From Calliopsis andreniformis (Eukaryota; Arthropoda; Insecta; Hymenoptera; Andrenidae), in NCBI RefSeq assembly GCF_051401765.1, contig NW_027480505.1, positions 620,001-684,000 of the forward strand: a DNA stretch of 64,000 nt, written 5' to 3'. The first letter of the stretch is position 1. The number at the start of each line of letters is the position of its first letter. The position numbers and the translations under genes were made by a program. The notes under the pieces are model-generated. The model had not been told where the DNA came from, did no database searches, and saw only the letters and a program-made list of their open reading frames with translations. Below, piece after piece: positions 50,816 to 63,984 of this stretch.

Positions 50816-53800
50816 GTTGCTCCACCAGATCGAATAGATAGAGCCTTAGAAGTCAACGCCACAAGGATAAAATACAATAAAGATGCAACAGCTTATCCAT
50901 CGTATAATAGGAATAATTGCAACCAGTGTGAAGGTAATGGTGTGTCCTACGTTCCGAGCCAGCTTGGCTACACCCTAGGGTGTTGCTAAACCAGATCGAA
51001 TAGTTAGGGCCTTAGAAGTCAATGCCCGAAGCATAAAATACAAAATAAATAGAACAGTTTTTCCATTGTATAAAACGAATAATAGTAACCAGTGTGAAAA
51101 TGATGGTCATTTCTACGTTCCGGTCAACCAAGGCCTCACTCTAGGGCGTTGCACCACCAGATCGAATAGTTAGGGCCTTAGAAGTCAACGCCCGAAGTAT
51201 AAACTACAAAATAAATAGAACAGTTTTTCCATTGTATAAAACGAATAATTGCTACCATTGTGAAAGTTATGGTCATTTCTACGTGCCGGGCATCCTAGGC
51301 TTCACTCTATGGCGTTGCTCCACCAGATCGCATAGCTAGGGACTTAGAATTCAACGCCATAAGAATAAAATACAGTATAAGTACAACAGTTTTTCCATCG
51401 TATAAAATGAATAATTGGAAACATTGTGAAAGTAATGGTCATTTATACGTTCCAGGCAACCTAGGCGTCTCTCTAGGGCGTTACTCCACCACATCTAATA
51501 GCTACGGCCTTAGAAGTCAACGCTCGAAGCATAAAATACAACAAAGATGCAACAGCTTTTCAATCGTATAAAACGAATAATAGCAACCAGTGTGAAAGTT
51601 CTGGACATTTCTACGTTCCGGGCAACCTAGGCTTCACTCTTGGACATTGCTCCACCAGATCGAATAGCTAGGACCTTAGAAGTCGAAGCCAGAACCAGGA
51701 AATACAAGAAGAATGCAACATATTTTCCATCGTATAGCATGAATAATTGCTACCAGTGTGAAAGTAATGATCATTTCGGCGTTTCGGGCATCCTAGACTT
51801 AACTGTGAGGCATTACTCCACCAGATCGAGTAGTTAGGTCCTAAGAAGTCGACGCCAGAAGCATAAAATGCAATATTAATACAACAGCTTTTCCATCGTA
51901 TAAAACGAATAATTGCAACCGGTGTGAATGTTATGGTCATTTCTACGTTCCGGGCAACCTAGGCTTCACCCTAGGGCGCTGCTCCACCAGATCGAATAGT
52001 TAGTGCCCTAGAAGTTAGCGCCACAAGCATAAAATACAATATAAATACAACAGTTTTTCCATCGTATAAAACGAATAATTGCAACCAGTGTGAAGGTAAT
52101 GGTATGTCCTACGTTCCGAACCAGCTTGGCTACACCCTAGGGTGTTGCTAAACCACATCGAATAGTTAGGGCCTTAGAAGTCAATGCCCGAAGCATAAAA
52201 TACAAAATAAATACAACAGCTTTTCCATCCTATAAAACGAATAATTGCGACCAGAACGAAAGTTATGGTCATTTCTACGTTCCGGCAACCTAGGCTTCAC
52301 CCTAGGGCGTTGTTCCACCAGATCGAATAGTTAGGGCCTAAGAAGTCAACGCCAGAAGCATAAAATACGATATAGATACCACAGCTTTTCCGTCGTATAA
52401 AACGTATAATTGCAACCAGTGTGAAAGTTATGGACATTTCTACATTCCGAGCAACCTAGGCTTCACTCTAGTGCGTTGCTCCACCAGGTCGAATAGTTAG
52501 GGACTTAGAAGTCAACGCCAGAAGCATAAAATACAATAATGATGCAACAGTTTTTCGATCGTATAACAGGAATAATTGCAACCAGTGTGAAGGTAATGGT
52601 ATGTCGTAAGTTCCGAGCCAGCTTGGCTACACCCTAGGGTGTTGCTAAACCAGATCGAATAGTTAGGGCCTTAGAAGTCAATGCCCGAAGCATAAAATAC
52701 GATATAAATACCACAGCTTTTCCGTCGTATAAAACGAATAATTGCAACCAGTGTGAAAGTTATGGTCATTTCTACGTTCCGGGCAACCTAGGCTTCACTC
52801 TGGGGCGCTGCTCCACCAGATCGAATAGCTATGGACTTAGCATTCAACGCCAGAAGCATAAAATACAATAAAAATACAACAGTTTTACCATCGTATAAGA
52901 GGAATAATTGCAACCAGTGTGAAAGGAATGGTCATTTCTACGTTCTGGGCAACCTACGTTTCACCCTATGGCATTGCTCCACCAGATAGAATAGTTAGGG
53001 CCTAAGAAGTCAACGCCAGAGACATAAAATACGATATGAATGCAACAGCTGTTCCATCGTATAACAGGAATAATTGCAACCAGTTTGAATGATATGGTCA
53101 TTTCTACGTTCCCGTCAACCTAGGCTTCAATCTAGGGCGTTGCTCCACCACATCGAATAGCTACGGCCTTAGAAGTCAACGCCAGAAGCATAAAATACAA
53201 TATAGATACAACAGTTTTTCCATTGTATAAAAAGAGTAATTGCATCCAGTGTGAAAGTTATGGACATTTCTACGTTCCGCGCAACATAGGCTTCACTCTA
53301 GGACGTTGCCCCACAGATCGAATACCTAGGACCTTAGAAGTCGAAGCCAGAAACAGAAAATATAACAAGAATGCAACATTTTTTCCATCGTATAGCATGA
53401 ATAATTGCTACCAGTGTGAAAGTAAAGATCATTTCGGCGTTTCGGGCATCCTAGACTTAACTGTGAGGCATTACTCCACCAGATCGAGTAGTTAGGGCCT
53501 AAGAAGTCAACGCCAGAAGCATAAAATACAAAATAAGTAGAACAGTTTTTCCATTGTATAAAACGAATAATTGCTACCAGTGTGAAAGCTATGTTCATTT
53601 CTACGTTTCTGACAACCTAGGCTTCACTGTAGGGTGTTGCTCCACCAAATCGAATAGGTAGGGCCATGGAAGTCAACGCCCGAAGCATAAAATACAATAA
53701 ATATACAAGAGTTTTTCCTTCGTATAACAGGAATAATTGCAACCAGTGTGAAAGTGATGGTCATTTCTACGTTCTGAGCAACCTAGGCTTCACTCTAGGG

Positions 53801-56800
53801 CGTCGTTCCACCAGATCGAATAGATAGGGCCCAAGAAGTCAACCCCACAAGCATAAAATACAATATAAATACAACAGGTTTTCCATTGTATAAAACGAAT
53901 AATTGCAACCAGTATGAAAGTTATGGTCATTTCTACTTTCCGGGCAACCTAGGATCCATCCTAGGGCGTTGCTGCAACCGATTGAATAGTTAGGGCCTTA
54001 GAAGTCAACGCCCGAAGCAGAAAATACAAAATAAATAGAACAGCTTTTTCATCGTATAAAACGAATAATTGCTACCGATGTGAAAGTTATGGTCATTTCT
54101 ACGTTCCGGGCAACCTAGGCTTCTCGCTAGGGCGTTGGCCCAACAGGTTGAATAGTTAGGGCCTTAGAAGTCAACGCCCGAAGCATAAAATGCAATAAAA
54201 ATACAACAGCTTTTCCATCGTATAAAACGTATAATTGCAACCAGTGTGAAAGTTATGGACATTTCTACATTCCGAGCAACCTAGGCTTCACTCTAGTGCG
54301 TTGCTCCACCAGATCGAATAGTTAGGGACTTAGAAGTCAACGCCAGAAGCATAAAATACAATAAAGATGCAACAATTTATCCATCGTATAACAGGAATAA
54401 TTGCAACCAGTGTGAAGGTAATGGTATGTCCTACGTTCCGAGCCAGCTTGGCTACACCCTAGCGTGTTGCTAAACCAGATCGAATAGTTAGGGCCTTAGA
54501 AGTCAATGCCCGAAGCATAAAATACGATATAAATACCACAGCTTTTCCGTCGTATAAAACGAATAATTGCAACCAGTGTGAAAGTTATGGTCATTTCTAC
54601 GTTCCGGGCAACCTAGGCTTCACTCTGGGGCGTTGCTCCACCAGATCGAATAGATAGAGCCTTAGAAGTCAACGCCACAAGCATAAAATACAATAAAGAT
54701 GCAACAATTTATCCATCGTATAACAGGAATAATTGCAACCAGTGTGAAGGTAATGGTATGTCCTACGTTCCGAGCCAGCTTGGCTACACACTAGGGTGTT
54801 GCTAAACCAGTTCGAATAGTTAGGGCCTTAGAAGTCAATGCCCGAAGCATAAAATACAAAATAAATAGAACAGTTTTTCCATTGTATAAAACGAATAATA
54901 GTAACCAGTGTGAAAATTATGGTCATTTCTACGTTCCGGGCAACCTAGGCTTCACTCTAGGGCGTTGCTCCACCAGATCGAATAGCTATGGACTTAGCAT
55001 TCAACGCCAGAAGCATAAAATACAATAAAAATACAACAGTTTTACCATCGTATAAGAGGAATAATTGCAACCAGTGTGAAACGAATGGTCATTTCTACGT
55101 TCTGGGCAACCTACGTTTCACTCTATGGCATTGCTCCACCAGATAGAATAGTTAGGGCCTAAGAAGTCAACGCCAGAGACATAAAATACGATATGAATGC
55201 AACAGCTGTTCCATCGTATAACAGGAATAATTGCAACCAGTTTGAATGATATGGTCATGTCTACGTTCCCGTCAACCTAGGATTCAATCTAGGGCGTTGC
55301 TCCACCACATCGAATAGCTACGGCCTTAGAAGTCAACGCCAGAAGCATAAAATACAATATAAATACAACAATTTTTCCATTGCATAGCATGACTAATTCC
55401 AACCAGTGTGAAAGTAACGATCATTTCGACGTTTCGGGCATCCTAAACTTAACTCTGAGGCGTTGCTCCACCAGATCGAACACTTAGGGACTAAGAAGTC
55501 AACGCCAGAGGCATAAAATGCAATATAAATATAACAGTTTTTCCATCGTATAAAACGAATAATAGCAACCAGTGTGAAAGTTCTGGTCATTTCTACGTTC
55601 CGGGCAACCTAGGCTTTACTCTAGGGCATTACTCCACCAGATCGAGTAGTTAGGTCCTAAGAAGTCAACGCCAGAAGCATAAAATGCAATATTAATAAAA
55701 CAGCTTTTCCATCGTGTAAAGCGAATAATTGCAACCGGTGTGCATGTTACGGTCATTTCTACGTTCCGGGCAACCTAGGCTTCACTCTAGGGAGTTGCTC
55801 CAACAGATCGAGTAGCTACGACCTTAGAAGTCGAAGCCAGAAGCAGTAAATACAATAAAAATACAACAGCTTTTCCATCGTATAAAACGTATAATTGCAA
55901 CCAGTGTGAAAGTTATGGACATTTCTACATTCCGAGCAACCTAGGCTTCACTCTAGTGCGTTGCTCCACCAGATCGAATAGTTTGGGACTTAGCAGTCAA
56001 CGCCAGAAGCATACAATACAATAAAGATGCAACAGTTTTTCCATCGTATAACAGGAATAATTGCAACCAGTGTGAAGGTAATGGTATGTCCTATGTTCCG
56101 AGCCAGCTTGGCTACACCCTAGGGTGTTGCTAAACCAGATCGAATAGTTAGGGCCTTAGAAGTCAATGCCCGAAGCATAAAATACGATATAAATACCACA
56201 GCTTTTCCGTCGTATAAAACGAATAATTGCAACCAGTGTGAAACTTATGGTCATTTCTACGTTCCGGGCAACCTAGGCTTCACTCTAGGGCGTTGCTCCA
56301 CCACATCGAATAGCTACGGCCTTAGAAGTCAACGCCAGAAGCATAAAATACAGTATAAATACAACAGTTTTTCCATTGTATAGCATGACTAATTGCAACC
56401 AGTGCGAAAGTAAAGATAATTTCGACGTTTCGGGCATCCTAGACTTAACTCTATGGCATTACTCCACCAGATCGAGTAGTTAGGACCTAAGAAGTCAACG
56501 CCAGAAGCATAAAATGCAATATTAATACAACAGTTTTTCCATCGTATAAAACGAATAATTGCTACCGGTGTGAAAGTTATGGTCATTTCTACGTTCCGGG
56601 CAAACTAGGCTTCACTGTAGGGCGTTGCTCCACCAGTTCAAATAGGTAGGGCCATGGAAGTCAACGCCCGAAGCATAAAATACAAAATAAGTAGAACAGT
56701 TTTTCCATTGTATATAACGAATAATTGCTACCAGTGTGAAAGTTATGGACATTTCTACGTTCCGGCAACCTAGGCTTCACCCTAGGGCGTTGTTCCACCA

Positions 56801-57160
56801 GATCGAATAGTCAGGGCCTAAGAAGTCAACGCCAGAAGCATAAAATACGATATAGATACCACAGCTTTTCCGTCGTATAAAACGAATAATTGCAACCAGT
56901 GTGAAAGTTATGGTCATTTCTACGTTCCGGGCAACTTAGGCTTCACTATGGGGCGTTGCTCCACCAGATCGAATAGATAGAGCCTTAGAAGTCAACGCCA
57001 CAAGCATACAATACAATAAAGATGCAACAGCCTATCCATCGTATAACAGGAATAATTGCAACCAGTGTGAAGGTAATGGTGTGTCCTACGTTCCGAGCCA
57101 GCTTGGCTACACCCTAGGGTGTTGCTAAACCAGATCGAATAGTTAGGGCCTTAGAAGTCA
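50816..57160 (+). repeat. 6.3-kb block, copy 2 (offset 8794)
   Basis: Partner of 42022-48365. Ends near 57160, after which a monomer with AATAATAGTAACCAG follows instead of the GCTACCAGTGTG type of copy 1. Parts of it occur again to the right: 54130-55354 at 62096-63320, and 50728-51520 at about 60020-60812. Confidence 0.92.
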
Positions 57161-60019
57161 ATGCCCGAAGCATAAAATACAAAATAAATAGAACAGTTTT
57201 TCCATTGTATAAAACGAATAATAGTAACCAGTGTGAAAATTATGGTCATTTCTACGTTCCGGGCAACCTAGGCTTCACTCTAGGGCGTTGCTCCACCAGA
57301 TCGAATAGCTATGGACTTAGCATTCAACGCCAGAAGCATAAAATACAATAAAAATACAACAGTTTTACCATCGTATAAGAGGAATAATTGCAACCAGTGT
57401 GAAACGAATGGTCATTTCTACGTTCTGGGCAACCTACGTTTCACTCTATGGCATTGCTCCACCAGATAGAATAGTTAGGGCCTAAGAAGTCAACGCCAGA
57501 GACATAAAATACGATATGAATGCAACAGCTGTTCCATCGTATAACAGGAATAATTGCAACCAGTTTGAATGATATGGTCATGTCTACGTTCCCGTCAACC
57601 TAGGCTTCAATCTAGGGCGTTGCTCCACCACATCGAATAGCTACGGCCTTAGAAGTCAACGCCAGAAGCATAAAATACAATATAGATACAACAGTTTTTC
57701 CATTGTATAAAAAGAGTAATTGCATCCAGTGTGAAAATTATGGTCATTTCTACGTTCCGGGCAACCTAGGCCTCACTCCAGGGCGTTGCACCACCAGATC
57801 GAATAGTTAGGGCCTTAGAAGTCAACGCCCGAAGCGTAAACTACAAAATAAATAGAACAGTTTTTCCATTCTATAAAAAGAATAATTGCTACCAGTGTGA
57901 AAGTTGTGGTTATTTCTACTTTCCGGACAACCTAGGCTTCACCCTAGGGCGTTGCTCCAACAGATTGAATAGTTAGGGCCTTAGAAGTCAACGCCCAAAG
58001 CATAAAATACAAAATAAATCGAACAGTTTTTCCATCGTATAAAACGAATAATTGCTACCGGCGTGAAAGTTATGGTCATTTCTACGTTCCGGGAAACCCA
58101 GGCTTCACCCTAGGGCGTTGTTCCACCAGATGGAATAGTTAGGGCATAAGAAGTCAACGCCAGAAACATAAAATACGGTATAAATACAACAGCTTTTCCA
58201 TCGTAAAAAACAAATAATTGCAACCAGTATGAAAGGTATGGTCATTTCTACTTTCCGGGCAACCTAGGCTTCACGCTAGGGCGTTGCTGCAACAGATTGA
58301 ATAGTTAGGGCCTTAGAAGTCAACGCCCGAAGCATAAAATACAGTATAAATACAACAATTTTTCCATTGCATAGCATGACTAATTGCAACCAGTGCGAAA
58401 GTAACGATCATTTCGACGTTTCGGGCATCCTAAACTTAACTCTGAGGCGTTGCTCCACCAGATCGAAGAGTTAGGGTCTAAGAAGTCAACACCGGAAGCA
58501 TAAAATACAATTTAAATACAACAGCTTTTCCATCGTAGAAAACGAATAATTGCAACCTGTGTGAAGGTTATGGTCATATCTACGTTCCGGGCAACATAGG
58601 CTTCACTGTAGGGTGTTGCTCCACCAGATCGAATAGGTAGGGCCATAGAAGTCTACGCCCGAAGCATAAAATGCAATATAAATACAACAGTTTTTCCATC
58701 GTATAAATGGATTGATTGCAACCAGTTTGAAAGTGATGATCGTTTCTACGTTCCGGGCAACCTAGGCTTCACTATAGGGCGTTGCTCCACCAGATCGAAC
58801 ACTTAGGGACTAAGAAGTCAACGCCAGAGGCATAAAATACAATATAAATATAACAGTTTTTCCATCGTATAAAACGAATAATAGCAACCAGTGTGAAAGT
58901 TCTGGTCATTTCTACGTTCCGGGCAACCTAGGCTTTACTCTAGGGCATTACTCCACCAGATCGAGTAGTTAGGTCCTAAGAAGTCAACGCCAGAAGCATA
59001 AAATGCAATATTAATAAAACAGCTTTTCCATCGTGTAAAGCGAATAATTGCAACCGGTGTGCATGTTACGGTCATTTCTACGTTCCGGGCAACCTAGGCT
59101 TCACTCTAGGGAGTTGCTCCAACAGATCGAGTAGCTACGACCTTAGAAGTCGAAGCCAGAAGCAGTAAATACAATAAAAATGCAACAGTTTTTCCATCGT
59201 ATAGCATGACTAATTGCAACCAGTGCGATAGTAATGATCACTTCGACGTTTCGGGCATCCCAGACTTAACTCTGAGGCGTTGCTCCACCAGATCGAAGAG
59301 TTAGGGCCTTAGAAGTCAACGCCCGAAGCATAAAATACAAAATAAGTAGAACAGTTTTTCCATTGTATATAACGAATAATTGCTACCAGTGTGAAAGTTA
59401 TGGACATTTCTACGTTCCGGCAACCTAGGCTTCACCCTAGGGCGTTGTTCCAACAGATCGAATAGTTAGGGCCTAAGAAGTTAACGCCAGAAGCATAAAA
59501 TACAATATAAATACAACAGCTTTTCCATCCTATAAAACGAATAATTGCGACCAGTGCGATAGTTATGGTCATTTCTACTTTCCGGGCAACCTAGGCTTCT
59601 CGCTAGGGCGTTGGCCCAACAGGTTGAATAGTTAGGGCCTTAGAAGTCAACGCCCGAAGCATAAAATGCAATAAAAATACAACAGCTTTTCCATCGTATA
59701 AAACGTATAATTGCAACCAGTGTGAAAGTTATGGACATTTCTACATTCCGAGCAACCTAGGCTTCACTCTAGTGCGTTGCTCCACCAGATCGAATAGTTT
59801 GGGACTTAGCAGTCAACGCCAGAAGCATACAATACAATAAAGATGCAACAGTTTTTCCATCGTATAACAGGAATAATTGCAACCATTGTGAAGGTAATGG
59901 TATGTCCTATGTTCCGAGCCAGCTTGGCTACACCCTAGGGTGTTGCTAAACCAGATCGAATAGTTAGGGCCTTAGAAGTCAATGCCCGAAGCATAAAATA
60001 CGATATAAATACCACAGCT
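57161..60019 (+). repeat. Right-domain mosaic
   Basis: About 17 monomers. 57165-58340 is repeated at 62808-63984. 58796-59165 repeats 46683-47052 and 55477-55846 (CGAACACTTAGGGACTAAG, GCGTGCAT-like CGGTGTGCATGTTACGG, AGTCGAAGCCAGAAGC). 59100-59310 resembles 28385-28620, including the D-type AATGATCACTTCGACG. 59690-60010 repeats about 47064-47400 (AGTTTGGGACTTAGCAG). There is no gene. Confidence 0.8.
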
Positions 60020-60812
60020 TTTCCGTCGTATAAAACGAATAATTGCAACCAGCGTGAAAGTTATGGTCATTTCTACGTTCCGGGCAACCTAGGCTTCACT
60101 CTGGGGCGTTGCTCCACCAGATCGAATAGATAGAGCCTTAGAAGTCAACGCCACAAGCGTAAAATACAATAAAGATGCAACAGCTTATCCATCGTATAAC
60201 AGGAATAATTGCAACCAGTGTGAAGGTAATGGTGTGTCCTACGTTCCGAGCCAGCTTGGCTACACCCTAGGGTGTTGCTAAACCAGATCGAATAGTTAGG
60301 GCCTTAGAAGTCAATGCCCGAAGCATAAAATACAAAATAAATAGAACAGTTTTTCCATTGTATAAAACGAATAATAGTAACCAGTGTGAAAATTATGGTC
60401 ATTTCTACGTTCCGGTCAACCAAGGCCTCACTCTAGGGCGTTGCACCACCAGATCGAATAGTTAGGGCCTTAGAAGTCAACGCTCGAAGTATAAACTACA
60501 AAATAAATAGAACAGCTTTTCCATTGTATAAAACGAATAATTGCTACCATTGTGAAAGTTATGGTCATTTCTACGTGCCGGGCATCCTAGGCTTCACTCT
60601 ATGGCGTTGCTCCACCAGATCGCATAGCTAGGGACTTAGAATTCAACGCCATAAGAATAAAATACAGTATAAGTGCAACAGTTTTTCCATCGTATAAAAT
60701 GAATAATTGGAAACATTGTGAAAGTAATGGTCATTTATACGTTCCAGGCAACCTAGGCGTCTCTCTAGGGCGTTACTCCACCACATCTAATAGCTACGGC
60801 CTTAGAAGTCAA
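60020..60812 (+). repeat. Fourth partial copy of the 42-kb / 51-kb segment
   Basis: Parallel to 50728-51520 at an offset of 9292 (56 x 166 less 4). TCCGGTCAACCAAGGCC is at 42325, 51119 and 60411, followed by GTGCCGGGCATCC, CAGATCGCATAGC and GGCGTCTCTCTAGGG. It ends near 60812, where CAACGCTAGAAGC replaces CAACGCTCGAAGC. Confidence 0.86.
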
Positions 60813-62095
60813 CGCTAGAAGCATAAAATACAATAAAAATGCAACAGTTTTTCCATCGTATAGCATGAATAATTGCAACGGGTGTGAATGTTATGGTCAT
60901 TTCTACGTTCCGGGCAACCTAGGCTTGACTGTAGGGTGTTGCTCCACCATATCGAATAGGTATGGCCAAAGAAGTCAACGCCCGAAGCATAAAATACAAA
61001 ATAAATAGAACAGCTTTTCTATTGTATAAAACGAATAATTGCTACCAGTGTGAAAGTTATGTTCATTTCTACGTTCCGGGCAACCTAGGCTTCACTCTAG
61101 GGCGTTGCTCCACCAGATCGAATAGTTAGGGCCTTAGAAGTCAACGCCCGAAGCATAAAATACAAAATAAATAGAACAGTTTTTCCATTGTATTAAACGA
61201 ATAATTGCAACCAGTGTGAAAGTAATGGGCATTTCTAGGTTCCGGGCAACTTAGGCTTCACTCTAGGGCGTTGCTCCACCACATCGAATAGCTACGGCCT
61301 TAGAAGTCAGCGCCAGAAGCATAAAATGCAATATAAATACATCAGTTTTTCCATCGTATAAAAGGATTAATTGCAACCAATTTGAAAGTGATGATCATTT
61401 CTACGTTCCGGGCAACCTAGGCTTCACTCTAGGGCGTTGCTCCACCAGGTCGAACACTTAGGGCCTAAGAAGGCACCGCCAGAAGCATAAAATACAATAT
61501 AAATATAACAGTTTTTCCATCGTATAAGACGAATAATAGCAACCTGTATGAAAGTTGTGGTCATTTCTACTTTCCGGGCAACCTAGGCTACACCCTAGGG
61601 CGTTGCTACAACAGATTTCATAGTTGGTGCCTTAGAAGTCAATGCCCGATGCATAAAATGCAATAAAAATACAACAGTCTTTCCATCATAAAACCGGAAT
61701 AATTGCAACCAGTTTGAAAGTGATAGTCATTTCTACGTTCCGGGCAACCTCGGCATCACTCTAGGGCGTTGCTCCACCAGATCTAATAGTTAGTGCCTCA
61801 GAAGGCAACGCCAGAAGCATATAATACAATATCAATACAACAGTTTTTCCATCATATAAAACGAATAATTGCTACCGATGTGAAAGTTATGGTCATTTCT
61901 ACGTTCCGGGCAACCTAGGCTTCACCCTAGGGCGTTGCTCCACCAGATGGTATAGTTAGGGCCTTAGAAGTCAACGCTCGAAGCATAAAATACAACAAAG
62001 GTGCAACAGTTTTTCCATCGTATAAAACGAATAATAGCAATCAGTGTGAAAGTTCTGGACATTTCTACGTTCCGGGAAACCTAGGCTTCACCCTA
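60813..62095 (+). repeat. Mosaic of older right-domain monomers
   Basis: About eight monomers. 61250-61720 resembles 38680-39140 (AAAAGGATTAATTGC, GGCACCGCC, GGGCAACCTAGGCTACACC). 61730-62060 resembles 31190-31360 and 29830-30060 (AACCTCGGCATCACTC, GCTACCGATGTG, CAACGCTCGAAGC). There is no gene. Confidence 0.75.
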
Positions 62096-63320
62096 GGGCG
62101 TTGGCCCAACAGGTTGAATAGTTAGGGCCTTAGAAGTCAACGCCCGAAGCATAAAATGCAATAAAAATACAACAGCTTTTCCATCGTATAAAACGTATAA
62201 TTGCAACCAGTGTGAAAGTTATGGACATTTCTACATTCCGAGCAACCTAGGCTTCACTCTAGTGCGTTGCTCCACCAGATCGAATAGTTAGGGACTTAGA
62301 AGTCAACGCCAGAAGCATAAAATACAATAAAGATGCAACAATTTATCCATCGTATAACAGGAATAATTGCAACCAGTGTGAAGGTAATGGTATGTCCTAC
62401 GTTCCGAGCCAGCTTGGCTACACCCTAGCGTGTTGCTAAACCAGATCGAATAGTTAGGGCCTTAGAAGTCAATGCCCGAAGCATAAAATACGATATAAAT
62501 ACCACAGCTTTTCCGTCGTACAAAACGAATAATTGCAACCAGTGTGAAAGTTATGGTCATTTCTACGTTCCGGGCAACCTAGGCTTCACTCTGGGGCGTT
62601 GCTCCACCAGATCGAATAGATAGAGCCTTAGAAGTCAACGCCACAAGCATAAAATACAATAAAGATGCAACAATTTATCCATCGTATAACAGGAATAATT
62701 GCAATCAGTGTGAAGGTAATGGTATATCCTACGTTCCGAGCCAGCTTGGCTACACACTAGGGTGTTGCTAAACCAGTTCGAATAGTTAGGGCCTTAGAAG
62801 TCAATGCCCGAAGCATAAAATACAAAATAAATAGAACAGTTTTTCCATTGTATAAAACGAATAATAGTAACCAGTGTGAAAATTATGGTCATTTCTACGT
62901 TCCGGGCAACCTGGGCTTCACTCTAGGGCGTTGCTCCACCAGATCGAATAGCTATGGACTTAGCATTCAACGCCAGAAGCATAAAATACAATAAAAATAC
63001 AACAGTTTTACCATCGTATAAGAGGAATAATTGCAACCAGTGTGAAACGAATGGTCATTTCTACGTTCTGGGCAACCTACGTTTCACTCTATGGCATTGC
63101 TCCACCAGATAGAATAGTTAGGGCCTAAGAAGTCAACGCCAGAGACATAAAATACGATATGAATGCAACAGCTGTTCCATCGTATAACAGGAATAATTGC
63201 AATCAGTTTGAATGATATGGTCATGTCTACGTTCCCGTCAACCTAGGCTTCAATCTAGGGCGTTGCTCCACCACATCGAATAGCTACGGCCTTAGAAGTC
63301 AACGCCAGAAGCATAAAATA
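62096..63320 (+). repeat. Third copy of a 1.2-kb segment (45.3 / 54.1 / 62.1 kb)
   Basis: Matches 54130-55354 (offset 7966 = 48 x 166 less 2) and 45336-46560. CTCTAGTGCG is at 45497, 54291 and 62257. The variant TACACACTAGGGTG with AACCAGTTCGAATAG is found near 46000, 54790 and 62760. The segment moved as one piece of about seven monomers. Confidence 0.88.
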
Positions 63321-63984
63321 CAATATAGATACAACAGTTTTTCCATTGTATAAAAAGAGTAATTGCATCCAGTGTGAAAATTATGGTCATTTCTACGTTC
63401 CGGGCAACCTAGGCCTCACTCCAGGGCGTTGCACCACCAGATCGAATAGTTAGGGCCTTAGAAGTCAACGCCCGAAGCGTAAACTACAAAATAAATAGAA
63501 CAGTTTTTCCATTCTATAAAAAGAATAATTGCTACCAGTGTGAAAGTTGTGGTTATTTCTACTTTCCGGGCAACCTAGGCTTCACCCTAGGGCGTTGCTC
63601 CAACAGATTGAATAGTTAGGGCCTTAGAAGTCAACGCCCGAAGCATAAAATACAAAATAAATCGAACAGTTTTTCCATCGTATAAAACGAATAATTGCTA
63701 CCGGCGTGAAAGTTATGGTCATTTCTACGTTCCGGGAAACCCAGGCTTCACCCTAGGGCGTTGTTCCACCAGATGGAATAGTTAGGGCATAAGAAGTCAA
63801 CGCCAGAAACATAAAATACGGTATAAATACAACAGCTTTTCCATCGTAAAAAACAAATAATTGCAACCAGTATGAAAGGTATGGTCATTTCTACTTTCCG
63901 GGCAACCTAGGCTTCACGCTAGGGCGTTGCTCCAACAGATTGAATAGTTAGGGCCTTAGAAGTCAACGCCCGAAGCATAAAATA
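62808..63984 (+). repeat. Repeat of 57165-58340 at the right edge
   Basis: Offset 5643 (34 x 166 less 1). Shared variants are AGCTATGGACTTAGCATTC, CGTTCCCGTCAACC, AAGCGTAAACTACAAAAT, AATAAATCGAACAG, AGTTAGGGCATAAGAAG and CATCGTAAAAAACAAATAA. It overlaps the previous block, showing that two earlier segments are joined here. The match ends near 63984, where AAAATAAATAGAACA replaces AGTATAAATACAACA. The array continues past the window edge. Confidence 0.88.
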
